Assembly: GCA_947478845.1 (NCBI GenBank)
Contig: CANJXC010000001.1
Span: 1-64,000, forward strand
Reading direction: 5' to 3'
Origin: Spirochaetales bacterium
GTDB taxonomy: Bacteria; Spirochaetota; Spirochaetia; JABEVK01
Length of the DNA stretch: 64,000 bases
Shown here: one piece after another, positions 53,266 through 61,756 of the stretch
Numbering within the stretch: position 1 is the first letter of the stretch
Layout: every line of letters begins with the position of its first letter
Translations under genes and position numbers: made by a program
The notes under the pieces: model-generated
Told to the model about the DNA's origin: nothing
Seen by the model: only the letters and a program-made list of their open reading frames with translations
Databases searched by the model: none

Positions 53266-54411
53266 ATGGATTTAGAGAATCATTTCAGAATACTCGTTGT
53301 CGACGATGTACCGGCCAATATCCTGGTAGTAAAGTTGCTCCTCGAAGCAGAAGGATACGCAGCGTTTGGAGCAACTAGCGCCGCTGCCGCCAGAGAGTAC
53401 CTAGAAACCGACCCAGTCGACCTTATTCTGCTCGATGTGATGATGCCTGAAGTGAGCGGTTTTGAGTTTGCCCGTGAACTTGCCGCCGAACCTGAGCTCT
53501 GCTTCGTTCCGGTAATCTTCCTCTCGGCGTTACAGGAGAGCAATGAGATTGCAACAGGGTTGGACTCAGGGGGAGTCGACTATATCTCAAAGCCTTTCCG
53601 AAAACCGGAGTTGCTGGCCCGGGTGAGAACCCATCTTCAGCTCAGTCAGTCTCGAAAGCAACTGCGGGAGCAAAACCTCCTCCTCGAGCGTTTGGCCCGC
53701 GAGGCGCGCGAGGCCAGCCAGGCGAGAGACAAGTTTGTCGCGATTTTGGCTCATGACCTAAGGAACCCTTTTTCCGGTATTCTGTCGTTGGTCACCGAAA
53801 TGGAGTTCAACTTGGACCAGTTCAGTCCTGAAGAACTTCGCGATGCGGTTCAGTCCGTGTATAACTCAACCAGACAGGTTAGTGACCTCCTGCATTCGCT
53901 TCTTGAGTGGGCCCAAACGCAAACGGGAGCCCAAGTCATTCACAAGAATATGCATTCCGTGGAGGACTTAGTGAATCAGGCCTTGAAACCGTTAACAGGA
54001 ATGATCGGTAAGAAAGAGCTGAAAGTTACCCAGAGCATCAACAACTGCCAAGTCTGGGCCGATGAGAACACCCTATTAGTGATATTTCGCAATCTGCTTT
54101 CAAATGCTATTAAGTTCACGCCACGCGGCGGATCGATCCGGGTGGAAGGATTAAACGAGGGAGAGCATACTGTAGTTTCCATTCGCGACTCAGGAGTTGG
54201 AATTTCGGCTCAAACGATTTCCGAACTTTTCAGACTCGACATCCGCACGACAACAGCCGGAACGGAGAGTGAGTCAGGAAGTGGCTTGGGTCTCCTGCTT
54301 TGCAAGGAGTTCATCGAGAGAAATGACGGTTCGCTCGAAGTTGAAAGTCAGTTGGGTCAAGGTTCTCTTTTCAGGGTCAGACTTCCCTCCAACAAGGACA
54401 TCAAAGTATGA
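53266..54411 (+). CDS. Response-regulator/histidine-kinase hybrid
   Basis: A 381-residue cytoplasmic protein. A receiver domain leads (ILVVDDVPANILVVKLLL, phospho-aspartate in LILLDVMMPEVSGFE, DYISKPF). A coiled linker then joins a HisKA domain with the phospho-histidine in ILAHDLRNPFSG and an ATPase domain with N box NLLSNAIKFTPRGG, DSGVGIS and GSGLGLLLCKEF. Receiver-first kinases of this layout occur in many bacteria; the partner is not here. ATG 53266 follows GGGGGAG. The hslO gene begins after its stop. Confidence 0.9.
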   Translation: MDLENHFRILVVDDVPANILVVKLLLEAEGYAAFGATSAAAAREYLETDPVDLILLDVMMPEVSGFEFARELAAEPELCFVPVIFLSALQESNEIATGLDSGGVDYISKPFRKPELLARVRTHLQLSQSRKQLREQNLLLERLAREAREASQARDKFVAILAHDLRNPFSGILSLVTEMEFNLDQFSPEELRDAVQSVYNSTRQVSDLLHSLLEWAQTQTGAQVIHKNMHSVEDLVNQALKPLTGMIGKKELKVTQSINNCQVWADENTLLVIFRNLLSNAIKFTPRGGSIRVEGLNEGEHTVVSIRDSGVGISAQTISELFRLDIRTTTAGTESESGSGLGLLLCKEFIERNDGSLEVESQLGQGSLFRVRLPSNKDIKV

Positions 54412-54475
54412 GACACCGAAGGGAACTTACGCGGGAGATGACTTTATTGGATGCGTGGATGAGGGCGGTCAACCT

Positions 54476-55408
54476 GTGATCAAGGTCAAGACAAAAAGAA
54501 AACCTAAGGAATATCTGATAGACCGTGCTCGAGACCGTCAAACGCAGTTTTTACTCAGTAACGGTGCCGTGCGAGGTACGTGGGTTCAGGCAAACTTGGT
54601 TCTCGAAGAAATGGCTCTCAACCATGAGCTTGGCCCGTTCGAAACCCTGATTCTAGGTCAGGCCTATGTGGCTGCGCTCCTCATGGCCTCGACACTGAAA
54701 GGAGAAGACCGCTTTAACCTCAGCATCTCCGTCGACGGTCCAGTGAAAGGCTTTTCGGTTGACGCCAACGCGTTTTGTGCCGTACGCGGTTATCTGCTGG
54801 AAAATCCGATCCGTATACCTACAGACTGGAAAGATGTGGAACTTCCAAAAGTGCTGGGAAGCGGTACTCTCACCTTGACACGTTTTCTGGAACGGAAAAC
54901 CGCGCCGATGAGTGGCACGGTAGAATACCTACCCAACTCCTTGGCTGAAAGTCTAGCCTACTACTACCAGCAGTCGGAGCAGACACCGTCGGCATTCGTG
55001 CTCAGCCTGCCTTTCGACAGGGAGGGGAACCTGCTCGGTGGCGGCGGACTGATGTTGCAGGCGATGCCCGGTTCGTCCGTGGAAGAATGGGACCATCTTT
55101 TACTACGTCTAAGGACCCTTCCCAGTGTTGGCGAAAATGCCGCTGAAAGTCATGAACCTTCGGCGTTGCTCGATTTCTGGTTTTCAGATCTTCACCCTCA
55201 GGTTATGGAATCGAGGCGGGTGGAGTTCTTCTGCGAATGTTCAAAACAGAAGTTCTCAAAGGTCCTCACCACACTTCCCGCCGAAGATCGCACGGAGATT
55301 CTCTCCAAGGGCCCATTCCCCATGGAAACGACCTGCCACCACTGTAATTCAGCTTATTGGTTTGAGCGGGCCGAACTTGAGGCCATTTGGTCCAAACTCT
55401 CAGATTGA
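54476..55408 (+). CDS. hslO: Redox-regulated chaperone Hsp33
   Basis: About 310 residues. The core has LGPFETLILGQAYVAALLMAS and VDGPVKGFSVDANAFCAVRGYL. The C-terminal zinc switch is intact: FFCECSKQKF (CxC) and TTCHHCNSAYWF (CxxC), which disulfide-bond under oxidative stress to activate the holdase. The start is uncertain: GTG 54476 with GAGGGCGG seven bases upstream is preferred; GTG 54455 is the next option. It lies about 65 bases after the kinase gene, and a terminator hairpin follows. Confidence 0.9.
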   Translation: MIKVKTKRKPKEYLIDRARDRQTQFLLSNGAVRGTWVQANLVLEEMALNHELGPFETLILGQAYVAALLMASTLKGEDRFNLSISVDGPVKGFSVDANAFCAVRGYLLENPIRIPTDWKDVELPKVLGSGTLTLTRFLERKTAPMSGTVEYLPNSLAESLAYYYQQSEQTPSAFVLSLPFDREGNLLGGGGLMLQAMPGSSVEEWDHLLLRLRTLPSVGENAAESHEPSALLDFWFSDLHPQVMESRRVEFFCECSKQKFSKVLTTLPAEDRTEILSKGPFPMETTCHHCNSAYWFERAELEAIWSKLSD

Positions 55409-55409
55409 T

Positions 55410-55434
55410 CAGGGGGGCTGAAAGCGCCCCCCTG
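55410..55434. terminator. Bidirectional hairpin between hslO and the PEGA gene
   Basis: CAGGGGGGC (55410-55418) pairs with GCCCCCCTG (55426-55434): nine GC-rich pairs, seven-base loop. It sits between the two convergent stops. No T-tract follows on the plus strand, so strength is uncertain. Confidence 0.65.
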
Positions 55435-55444
55435 AGAGGAACCA

Positions 55445-56584
55445 CTATCGCGACTCGGACAACAGATCGACCACCGATCGTGGCACTAGGGTGATGGTTC
55501 TACCGGCTTGCACTGTAACCTTGGCCTCAGCAAATGCGATGCCCGCTTCGAGTCGAATCAGGTAAACACCCTGTGGTAGTGCCAGTTGCAACGGTTTATC
55601 TTTCTGTTCAACGCCATTGACGAAGACCTTCACCATGCGGGCTGCATTGCCACCGACCCATTCGTCGGTCTTGATGATGACCGTTCCGAAATCTGGCACC
55701 AAGGCGACTGTAAGTGTCGTTTCGTTTGCGGGCATCAAGAAAGCTTGGCTGAAGATCCGGTAACCAACAGCGGAAACCGTGACAGTATGATTTCCAGGGC
55801 TCAAGGGTACCGGAAAGTTTGCCACCGGGACGTTATCGATACTGACTGCAGCGCCAACGACGTTGATGCGTACTGAAAAGGGAAAACTTGCCGGCGTGAG
55901 TGTCACTGGAATCGACAAACCTCGGGTGTTCTGCGTGAAAGACTGGGAATACGAGTTATAGCCGGGAGCACTTACTGTAAGGACATGGTTGCCTGCAGTG
56001 ATCATCGCAGGGGTGCTAACGGTGACATTGTCAACCTGAATTGTGGCCCCAGAAACATTGACGATGACGTTTAAGGGGAATACGGCTGGCTGAAGACTGA
56101 CGTTGATGGTTGTGGCGTTGCTAGGCATGTTGAAAGCTTGGGTCCATGAAAGGAATCCCGGGGCCACTACCGTAAGAGTATGCGCACCCGATTCGATCGC
56201 TACCGGATTCGAAGCAGCAACCTGATTGTCGATTTGTATCGAAGCTCCGGGGACGTTCACTTGGATAGTCAGAGGGAAAAGTGCTTTCGGAGCAATTTTC
56301 GTGTAGGGTATCGCCAAATCAGAATTGACATTAAGAGGAATATTCTTCGTCGGCTGACCCGGACTCAGAAACCCAAGCACATGTTGGCCAGGCTTTACAT
56401 AGACCGTAACCGGCAGTTCTCCGGCTGATTCGCCATCAATTGTTACTGTGACACCAGTGGTGTTTGCGGTTAACCTCAGCTCAAACATTCCACCTTGTCG
56501 TGTCATCGAGAAGGCCTGGCTTGAAACTTCCGCCATTGAACCGAGCATCATTAGCACAGAAAGAACAGAGGTGATCTTTTTCAT
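55445..56584 (-). CDS. Exported protein with several PEGA repeats
   Basis: A 379-residue secreted protein. A signal peptide (SVLSVLMMLGSMAEVSSQA) leads five or more tandem PEGA-type beta modules of about 68 residues, each ending in a PG/AG-H-x-LTV-x-APG-type segment (for example AGNHVLTVSAPGYNSYSQ, PGNHTVTVSAVGYRIFSQ). PEGA domains are common in surface proteins. No membrane anchor or enzyme motif is seen. CAAGGAG precedes the ATG. It converges on hslO at the hairpin. Confidence 0.82.
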   Translation of the reverse strand: MKKITSVLSVLMMLGSMAEVSSQAFSMTRQGGMFELRLTANTTGVTVTIDGESAGELPVTVYVKPGQHVLGFLSPGQPTKNIPLNVNSDLAIPYTKIAPKALFPLTIQVNVPGASIQIDNQVAASNPVAIESGAHTLTVVAPGFLSWTQAFNMPSNATTINVSLQPAVFPLNVIVNVSGATIQVDNVTVSTPAMITAGNHVLTVSAPGYNSYSQSFTQNTRGLSIPVTLTPASFPFSVRINVVGAAVSIDNVPVANFPVPLSPGNHTVTVSAVGYRIFSQAFLMPANETTLTVALVPDFGTVIIKTDEWVGGNAARMVKVFVNGVEQKDKPLQLALPQGVYLIRLEAGIAFAEAKVTVQAGRTITLVPRSVVDLLSESR

Positions 56585-56653
56585 GGCGACTCCTTGGCAA
56601 AAACCTAATCGGCATCCTAATGCGAACCGATCTCAAAAGCAAGGAACTGAAGC

Positions 56654-57460
56654 TTAAGACCGCAGATGACCGGCCCCCCGCAAAGTCCAATCTCGGTCTG
56701 AAAACTTGAGTTGTTCCCTTTCCTTAGCCACGGAGACTTCATGCGGAGTCAAGGTGTCTGGTTCAAGGTCGATGCCGAGGATCCTTGAAAGATTATTCGA
56801 AAGAGCAGACTGCAAATCGGCTCGTGAACCGACGTAGCCAAGGTCCAAAAGGCTCGTGATCTGTTGCACATTGGGAAGAGCCGCAGGGAGAAAAAGAGCC
56901 ACCATCGACGGCCAGTCTAGCGACAAAGGTATTGAACCATGCTGAAAAATAATATGGCGATCTCGTCGCTGGGCGTTTCCCCCAAGTTTTTTGCCCTCAA
57001 CCAATATGTCGTAGGCCTCTTTCCCAGCAAAACAGGCCGGTGTAACCGATCCAAACGCTTGCCCTGTGATCCCTGAATCCTTGGCAAAAAGAGCTACCCA
57101 TCCAAGTTCTTTCCAAGTCTCGACCAAAAATCCGCAGATTTTCTCATAGGTGGACTTTACGTCGCTGTTCCCAAAGAACCCTGAAGGGAAACCCAAGCTA
57201 TAGGTAAGTTCATCGGCGTGCCAAATAGCTCCTCCACCTGTCGGCCGGCGAACAGAGGGTACCTGCTCAAGAATACCGTCGTACAGGCCTGCTATTGGAT
57301 TCTGGAAACGCCCCAGGGACAAGCAGGCTGGTTCCCAGGCGTAAAGTCGAAAAAATGGTCGCCCTCCGGGTCGGGCCAAACTTTCCGTCAACACTTCATC
57401 CACAGCCATGTTCCATGATCCCGGCGCAGGGGGGTCTTGGAATAATCTCCATTTCTTCAC
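56654..57460 (-). CDS. lipM: Octanoyltransferase LipM-type (lipoate ligase fold)
   Basis: A 268-residue protein of the biotin/lipoate protein ligase fold. Markers: RRPTGGGAIWHADELTYSL, the cysteine of the thioester intermediate in VTPACFAGKEAYD (C143), and GKKLGGNAQRR followed by FQHGSIPL. The cysteine position fits LipM rather than LplA or LipB. It would move octanoyl from acyl carrier protein to GcvH. It follows gcvH with a four-base overlap. Confidence 0.82.
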   Translation of the reverse strand: MKKWRLFQDPPAPGSWNMAVDEVLTESLARPGGRPFFRLYAWEPACLSLGRFQNPIAGLYDGILEQVPSVRRPTGGGAIWHADELTYSLGFPSGFFGNSDVKSTYEKICGFLVETWKELGWVALFAKDSGITGQAFGSVTPACFAGKEAYDILVEGKKLGGNAQRRDRHIIFQHGSIPLSLDWPSMVALFLPAALPNVQQITSLLDLGYVGSRADLQSALSNNLSRILGIDLEPDTLTPHEVSVAKEREQLKFSDRDWTLRGAGHLRS

Positions 57461-57822
57461 AAGTCAGTCATCCAAGTTCGCCACGCCTTTTCATCCAGCA
57501 GAGTTCCCAAAAACTCATCTTCCGATGCAATTTCCAGAATCCAAGCTTCGTCTTCAGGCGAAGAGTTCATGAGGCCGGGTGTTTGGCTCAGAAGCGTATT
57601 GACGGAGATGATACGTCCAATTATGGGAGAATAGAAATCGGTGGCTGCCTTGACAGCTTCAAGAACCGCTGAGGGTGATTCACCACCTGCGAGCGCACCG
57701 ATCTTAGGGAGTTCGATGAACGTGATTTCTCCCAAGGCATCCACATTTTCCCGGGATAGACCTACCCGGTAGTGGCTGCCAAACTTTTCGAGCCACTCAC
57801 CAGACTTGGTAAACATCTTCAC
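57457..57822 (-). CDS. gcvH: Glycine cleavage H protein (lipoyl carrier)
   Basis: A 121-residue lipoyl-domain protein. The lipoylated lysine is K58 in AVLEAVKAATDFYSPIIG. Glycine cleavage P and T genes are not nearby. In LipM-type pathways GcvH is the first octanoyl acceptor, and octanoyl or lipoyl groups then move on to other enzymes. It overlaps lipA upstream and lipM downstream by four bases each, so all are translated together. Confidence 0.9.
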   Translation of the reverse strand: MKMFTKSGEWLEKFGSHYRVGLSRENVDALGEITFIELPKIGALAGGESPSAVLEAVKAATDFYSPIIGRIISVNTLLSQTPGLMNSSPEDEAWILEIASEDEFLGTLLDEKAWRTWMTDL

Positions 57823-58679
57823 TCTGACACCTCCGACGCACGATACGAACTCCGGACCAAAGGCCCTGAGGCCACATGGGCAAACCCCAGTTCCAGGGCC
57901 TTGCGTTTAAGGGATTCAAACTCTGCGGGAGAATAGTATCTGCTTACCGGGAGGTGATGAGTTGTCGGCTGGAGATATTGCCCCAAAGTCAGAAAGTCAG
58001 TGCCTACCTCACGGAGATCCAAGAAAGCCTGCTCGAGTTCCTCTTCAGACTCGCCAAGACCCACCATCAGGCTGGATTTGGTACGTAGCAGGTGCTTTGA
58101 CTTGTAGTATTTGAGGCAGTCCAGCGTTTTTTTATAGCCGGCCCGAATGTCTCTCACCCTGTGGGTCAAGCGTTCCACGGTTTCCAAGTTCTGACCTACC
58201 ACGTAGGGACGGGACCTAGCCAAAATGTCCATCAGGCTTTCATCGGCACTGAAGTCGGGAACGAGAGCTTCCACTTTGGTTCCGGGATACCTCTTGTGCA
58301 ACTCCTCAATAACCTCTGCAAAATGCCCGGCTCCCTGATCAGGAAGATCATCTCTATCGACGCTTGTAAGGACGATGTACGCCAGCCCCATAGTTGCCAC
58401 CATGTCCACGGCGTTTTCGATTTCCCGGGAATTGACGACTGCCCTAGGATTACCTGTTTTCACATGACAGAAACGGCAGCCTCGGGTGCAAGTGTCTCCG
58501 AGAAGCATGATTGTGGCAGTCCGGGTGCTCCAACATTCATTGAGGTTGGGACACGAAGCTTCAACGCAGACGGTGTGGAGGCCCTTCTGGCTGAGTTTTA
58601 CCCTCAGGTCGTGGAAGTCATCTGTCTTCCTACCTTGTATTTTGAGCCATTCCGGTTTCCGCACTAGGATGTCAGCCAA
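57819..58679 (-). CDS. lipA: Lipoyl synthase
   Basis: About 286 residues. The auxiliary cluster ligands are CVEASCPNLNEC, the radical-SAM cluster CTRGCRFCHV, and the C-terminal serine ligand in VRSSYRASE. It inserts two sulfurs into octanoyl chains. I chose TTG 58679 with GAGGAGAG upstream; the longer ATG frames lie inside the FNR gene. The start overlaps the FNR stop (58672) by eight bases, so reductase and LipA are tightly coupled. Confidence 0.94.
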   Translation of the reverse strand: MADILVRKPEWLKIQGRKTDDFHDLRVKLSQKGLHTVCVEASCPNLNECWSTRTATIMLLGDTCTRGCRFCHVKTGNPRAVVNSREIENAVDMVATMGLAYIVLTSVDRDDLPDQGAGHFAEVIEELHKRYPGTKVEALVPDFSADESLMDILARSRPYVVGQNLETVERLTHRVRDIRAGYKKTLDCLKYYKSKHLLRTKSSLMVGLGESEEELEQAFLDLREVGTDFLTLGQYLQPTTHHLPVSRYYSPAEFESLKRKALELGFAHVASGPLVRSSYRASEVSE

Positions 58680-59310
58680 AAAAACTCTCCTCATGAACTC
58701 TACCCAAAAGAATTCCTCGTGCCAGCAGGCCCTCACGGCAGGCGCGAACCATCGCTCCGTTGCCACAGATAAAATACTCCCTCAATGGATCAAGGGGAAA
58801 GCCCGGTTCTTCGACCGAAACTCGGCGCGAGACCTTGTGGCGAGAGAATCTCCATTCCACCCGACATCTCGATTCGAGAAAACTATGGAAATAGGCCTCT
58901 TCTGAATTGCGCACGCCCACGTAAAGTAAAGCACTCCTAGGGGGATTTGATCCCCTCAAGCACGAAAGAAAAGGCGCCAAGCCCGTTCCCGTGGCCAGCC
59001 AGATCTCGTTCGGGCAAAGACCGGGGGAAAACAGGCCAAAAGGGGTACCGACACCTACCTCGTCTCCTGTTTTTCTCCCAGCTAGCCAATGGCTGAACTG
59101 ACCTGCATGAGACCTACCGGAAACCCGCTTGACGAGAAACCTTAGCTCCGGTTGATCGGGATGCGAGGAGAAACTGTAAGGTCGGGAATCGACCTGATCA
59201 TCGCGGATCAGAAGGGTACAAGCGCCAGCACCGTACATCAGTCCATCTCGCTCGATGATCAGCTCAAATGCATCAGGAGTGAGCCAGTCGACCCCCAGAA
59301 CCCTTGCCAA
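58672..59310 (-). CDS. Single-domain ferredoxin-NADP reductase-like flavoprotein (partner of LipA?)
   Basis: A 212-residue FNR-like protein. FAD motif in SRPYSFSSHPD, nucleotide loop LATGTGLAPFLSC, and second pocket YFICGNGAMVRAC. It ends ESFFG, with aromatics close to the end. Starts with TTG 59310, five bases after ppiC. Sequence similarity to the other two window FNR-like proteins is limited to these motifs. Its place at the head of lipA-gcvH-lipM implies that it supplies electrons to LipA. Confidence 0.82.
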   Translation of the reverse strand: MARVLGVDWLTPDAFELIIERDGLMYGAGACTLLIRDDQVDSRPYSFSSHPDQPELRFLVKRVSGRSHAGQFSHWLAGRKTGDEVGVGTPFGLFSPGLCPNEIWLATGTGLAPFLSCLRGSNPPRSALLYVGVRNSEEAYFHSFLESRCRVEWRFSRHKVSRRVSVEEPGFPLDPLREYFICGNGAMVRACREGLLARGILLGRVHEESFFG

Positions 59311-59315
59311 ACCGC

Positions 59316-59594
59316 TTAGTCCCGCTTGCCTGTGACCTTAATAACGTGACAGCCAAAACTGCTAGAAACCACGTCGCTGAGACTCCCCACACCGAGGCGC
59401 TTCACCGCGGACTCAAAAGCGGGGACCATTTTCCCCGGGCCGAACCAACCTAAGTCTCCGCCCGAAGACTTGGACGGGCAAGTGGAGTGCTCTCGGGCCA
59501 AACTCTCAAAGTTCGCTCCCTGCTTGAGCCGTTTCAACAACTCTTCCGCCAAGCTCCTATCCTTAACCAGAATATGACTGGCTTTCCATTCCAT
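59316..59594 (-). CDS. Parvulin-type peptidyl-prolyl isomerase
   Basis: A 92-residue stand-alone parvulin (PpiC-like) domain. It opens ASHILVKDRSLAEELLKRL, and contains STCPSKSSGGDLGWFGPGKM and FGCHVIKV. It has no signal peptide, so it acts in the cytoplasm. GGAGG is six bases before the ATG. It is the first gene of the run ppiC-FNR-lipA-gcvH-lipM; a link to lipoylation is not obvious. Confidence 0.9.
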   Translation of the reverse strand: MEWKASHILVKDRSLAEELLKRLKQGANFESLAREHSTCPSKSSGGDLGWFGPGKMVPAFESAVKRLGVGSLSDVVSSSFGCHVIKVTGKRD

Positions 59595-59738
59595 TTTCGA
59601 CCTCCACTATACCCTGTGTTATCAACCAGGCTCTTCCGACTCTCCATGACACCGTTCTGAATTAAGCTTCGTGTTATTGCCTGCGGTTCGTCAAGGCTAC
59701 CAAAAAACTGCTACACTCGCTCGCAGAGAGGAGATTTG

Positions 59739-60389
59739 ATGAGACCTTACGTGACGATTAGCTACGGGCAAAGCCTCGACGGGCGCGTTGCCACCGCCAC
59801 GGGCGATAGCCAGTGGATTGGTGGACCAGAGAGTCTGAGCTTCGCGCACGAATTGCGTCGGGACAACCAGGCCATTCTGGTAGGCATCGGAACCGTGATG
59901 CAAGATAATCCCCGCCTCACCTGCAGACTGCCCGGTGGAAGGAACCCGATTCGAATCGTACTGGACTCTCAACTAAAAATCCCGATTGAGTGCCACCTCG
60001 CCGATACCAGTGAGGCGCAAACCTGGGTGATCGCCGCGACGACGGCCTCCGAAGCGAAGGAACAGACTCTGATTTCACTTTCCATGAAGGTACACCGAAA
60101 CCCCGGTGGATTGCCCGAACTGTTGGACTGGCTTGGCGAACAGGGGATTGGTTCGCTATTTGTTGAAGGCGGAGCGAGGGTTGTCACCAGTTTTTTTAGG
60201 GAAAAGCTTGTCGACCGGCTACTCGCCGTAACTGCACCTTTTGTGATCGGGAAAGGAACCGAAGCGATAGGTGATTTAGGACACCGTGTCCTTTCTGAAG
60301 TTCCACGCCCCCTGCGATGGAGTCGCCGAGAACTCGGCCAGGATCACGTCACGGAATTGATTTTTCGGGAGAGTCCTGAAAACGGATAG
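59739..60389 (+). CDS. RibD C-terminal (reductase) domain protein
   Basis: A 216-residue protein of the RibD_C/dihydrofolate reductase-like fold. Features: YVTISYGQSLDGRVATATG, VGIGTVMQDNPRLTCR, and GSLFVEGGARVVTSF. It lacks the deaminase half of RibD, so it may be a separate pyrimidine reductase for riboflavin synthesis or another NADPH reductase. AGAGGAG precedes ATG 59739. Its 3' end overlaps the convergent rhomboid gene by 41 bases. Confidence 0.75.
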   Translation: MRPYVTISYGQSLDGRVATATGDSQWIGGPESLSFAHELRRDNQAILVGIGTVMQDNPRLTCRLPGGRNPIRIVLDSQLKIPIECHLADTSEAQTWVIAATTASEAKEQTLISLSMKVHRNPGGLPELLDWLGEQGIGSLFVEGGARVVTSFFREKLVDRLLAVTAPFVIGKGTEAIGDLGHRVLSEVPRPLRWSRRELGQDHVTELIFRESPENG

Positions 60390-60933
60390 CTACAAAGCCG
60401 AAAAGTGCGCCCAAAGTGCCTCCAACGATATGTGCAAACTGGCTTACATTATCGTTTTTGAACGCGTCCAAGATTTCTTTTCCTAGGAATAGGACAATAA
60501 CACCGACAAAACTCAGAGGAATTTCACCAGACCGGATGTTTGCGAACGAAACAAGGATAATGAGAAGAAAGACAATTCCCGATGCGCCCAAAAGTGTTGT
60601 CGAGAAAAGGAAAGTGTTGATTAGACCTGTTGCAATCGCCGTTATGATGGCCATAACAAGAATGGTCGGTGACTGATATTTCTCTTCCAAGATGGGCCCC
60701 AGCAAAAGAATGAACGAGAGGTTGCCGAGAAAGTGGTCCCAGCCTGCGTGGCCGAATGTGTAACTTACCAGTCTCCACCAAGACCACGGATCTTCCGGTC
60801 GGAAACTGCCTTGTCCGCCCACTGTGAAGTAGCTGGAGATCAGGTGAGGGACGAGGAACTGGTCCAGAACTAGCACAAGCGAACAGACCAACGAAAAAGT
60901 GAGGGTAAAGGGAGCATTGTACCTGACTCGCAT
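60349..60933 (-). CDS. Rhomboid-family intramembrane serine protease
   Basis: About 194 residues with six or so membrane helices. The catalytic serine is in LLGASGIVFLL (GASG) and the histidine in FAHIVGGTLGALFGF; the HAGWDHFLGN segment matches the HxxxxHxxxN region. It cleaves single-pass membrane proteins. ATG 60933 has GGAGG upstream; the frame extends to 60972 without it. The 3' end runs 41 bases into the RibD_C gene on the other strand. Confidence 0.85.
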   Translation of the reverse strand: MRVRYNAPFTLTFSLVCSLVLVLDQFLVPHLISSYFTVGGQGSFRPEDPWSWWRLVSYTFGHAGWDHFLGNLSFILLLGPILEEKYQSPTILVMAIITAIATGLINTFLFSTTLLGASGIVFLLIILVSFANIRSGEIPLSFVGVIVLFLGKEILDAFKNDNVSQFAHIVGGTLGALFGFVAIRFQDSPEKSIP

Positions 60934-60965
60934 CGGACCTCCTATCCCTGATCGTAATCGGGAAA

Positions 60966-60993
60966 TTGACAAGAATCCAGTGGTGGATAGAAT
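60966..60993 (+). promoter_or_regulatory. Promoter of the acyltransferase-parE-parC operon
   Basis: TTGACA (60966-60971), a 16-base spacer and TAGAAT (60988-60993). The ATG at 60992 overlaps the -10, which supports ATG 61010 (with GGGAGG just before it) as the true start. The leader is only about ten bases. Confidence 0.7.
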
Positions 60994-61009
60994 GGGGTTG
61001 GGAGGGGCA

Positions 61010-61753
61010 ATGTTCTATTTTTCTTTGGTCTACTGGGCCGCCTTCTGGTTGTTCCTTTCTGTGGCAATGTCAGGATTTATCCCGCTCCGCCTGCTGCTTC
61101 TCTTTCATCGCGAGGCTGAGGCTCGGGCCTATCTTGGTCGTTACGGAAAAATAATTACCCGGTCAATCTTATGGGGAACCGGGGCCCGCATCCATGTAGA
61201 AGGTTTGGAAAACATTCCCGTCGGACTTCCGTACTGTTACATTTCCAACCATCAGGCCAATGCCGACATTTTACTGATGATGGCAACCATACCCGAGACT
61301 GCGGGATTCATCGCCAAGATCGAGCTGAAAAACCTTCCATTGGTGAGAAATTGGATGAACCACATGGGGTGCTACTTCATGCGCCGGGATAGTCTAAGGG
61401 ATGGACTCAAAGCTATTTTATACGGAGCATCCAAGATTAAGAAACTGCATCCTATGATCATTTTTCCCGAAGGTACCCGAAGCCAGGGTCCCGTGATGTT
61501 ACCGTTCCGTCGGGGAGGGATGAAGCTCGCCCTAAAAGCACGATGCTGGGCTGTACCCGTTTCCGTACAGGGGACCTACCGTGTGTTCGAGCAGAAAGGG
61601 TATTTCCGGCCGTCCTGGATCGGCATCCGGTTCCATACCGCTATCGACACCTCGGGGCTTCATGGCGCAGAGGAAGACCAGTTTGCCGACCAAGTCCACG
61701 GTACGATAGAGCAGGGTGTATCCTACCTGCGATCCCTCGAGCCCCAAAGGTAA
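61010..61753 (+). CDS. 1-acyl-sn-glycerol-3-phosphate acyltransferase (PlsC-like)
   Basis: About 247 residues. A membrane helix (about 5-25) leads to the acyltransferase domain with CYISNHQANADILLMM (NHxxxxD), FMRRDSLRDGLK, and MIIFPEGTRSQGPV (FPEGTRS). It makes phosphatidic acid for membrane lipid synthesis, the substrate of CdsA. It lies three bases before parE, an unusual lipid/topoisomerase grouping. Start chosen from the promoter and GGGAGG position. Confidence 0.85.
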   Translation: MFYFSLVYWAAFWLFLSVAMSGFIPLRLLLLFHREAEARAYLGRYGKIITRSILWGTGARIHVEGLENIPVGLPYCYISNHQANADILLMMATIPETAGFIAKIELKNLPLVRNWMNHMGCYFMRRDSLRDGLKAILYGASKIKKLHPMIIFPEGTRSQGPVMLPFRRGGMKLALKARCWAVPVSVQGTYRVFEQKGYFRPSWIGIRFHTAIDTSGLHGAEEDQFADQVHGTIEQGVSYLRSLEPQR

Positions 61754-61756
61754 TCC

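Noticed and set aside
60349-60389. Frameshift at the 41-base overlap of the RibD_C and rhomboid genes
   Set aside because: Both proteins are complete and end naturally; a convergent overlap is the simpler reading.
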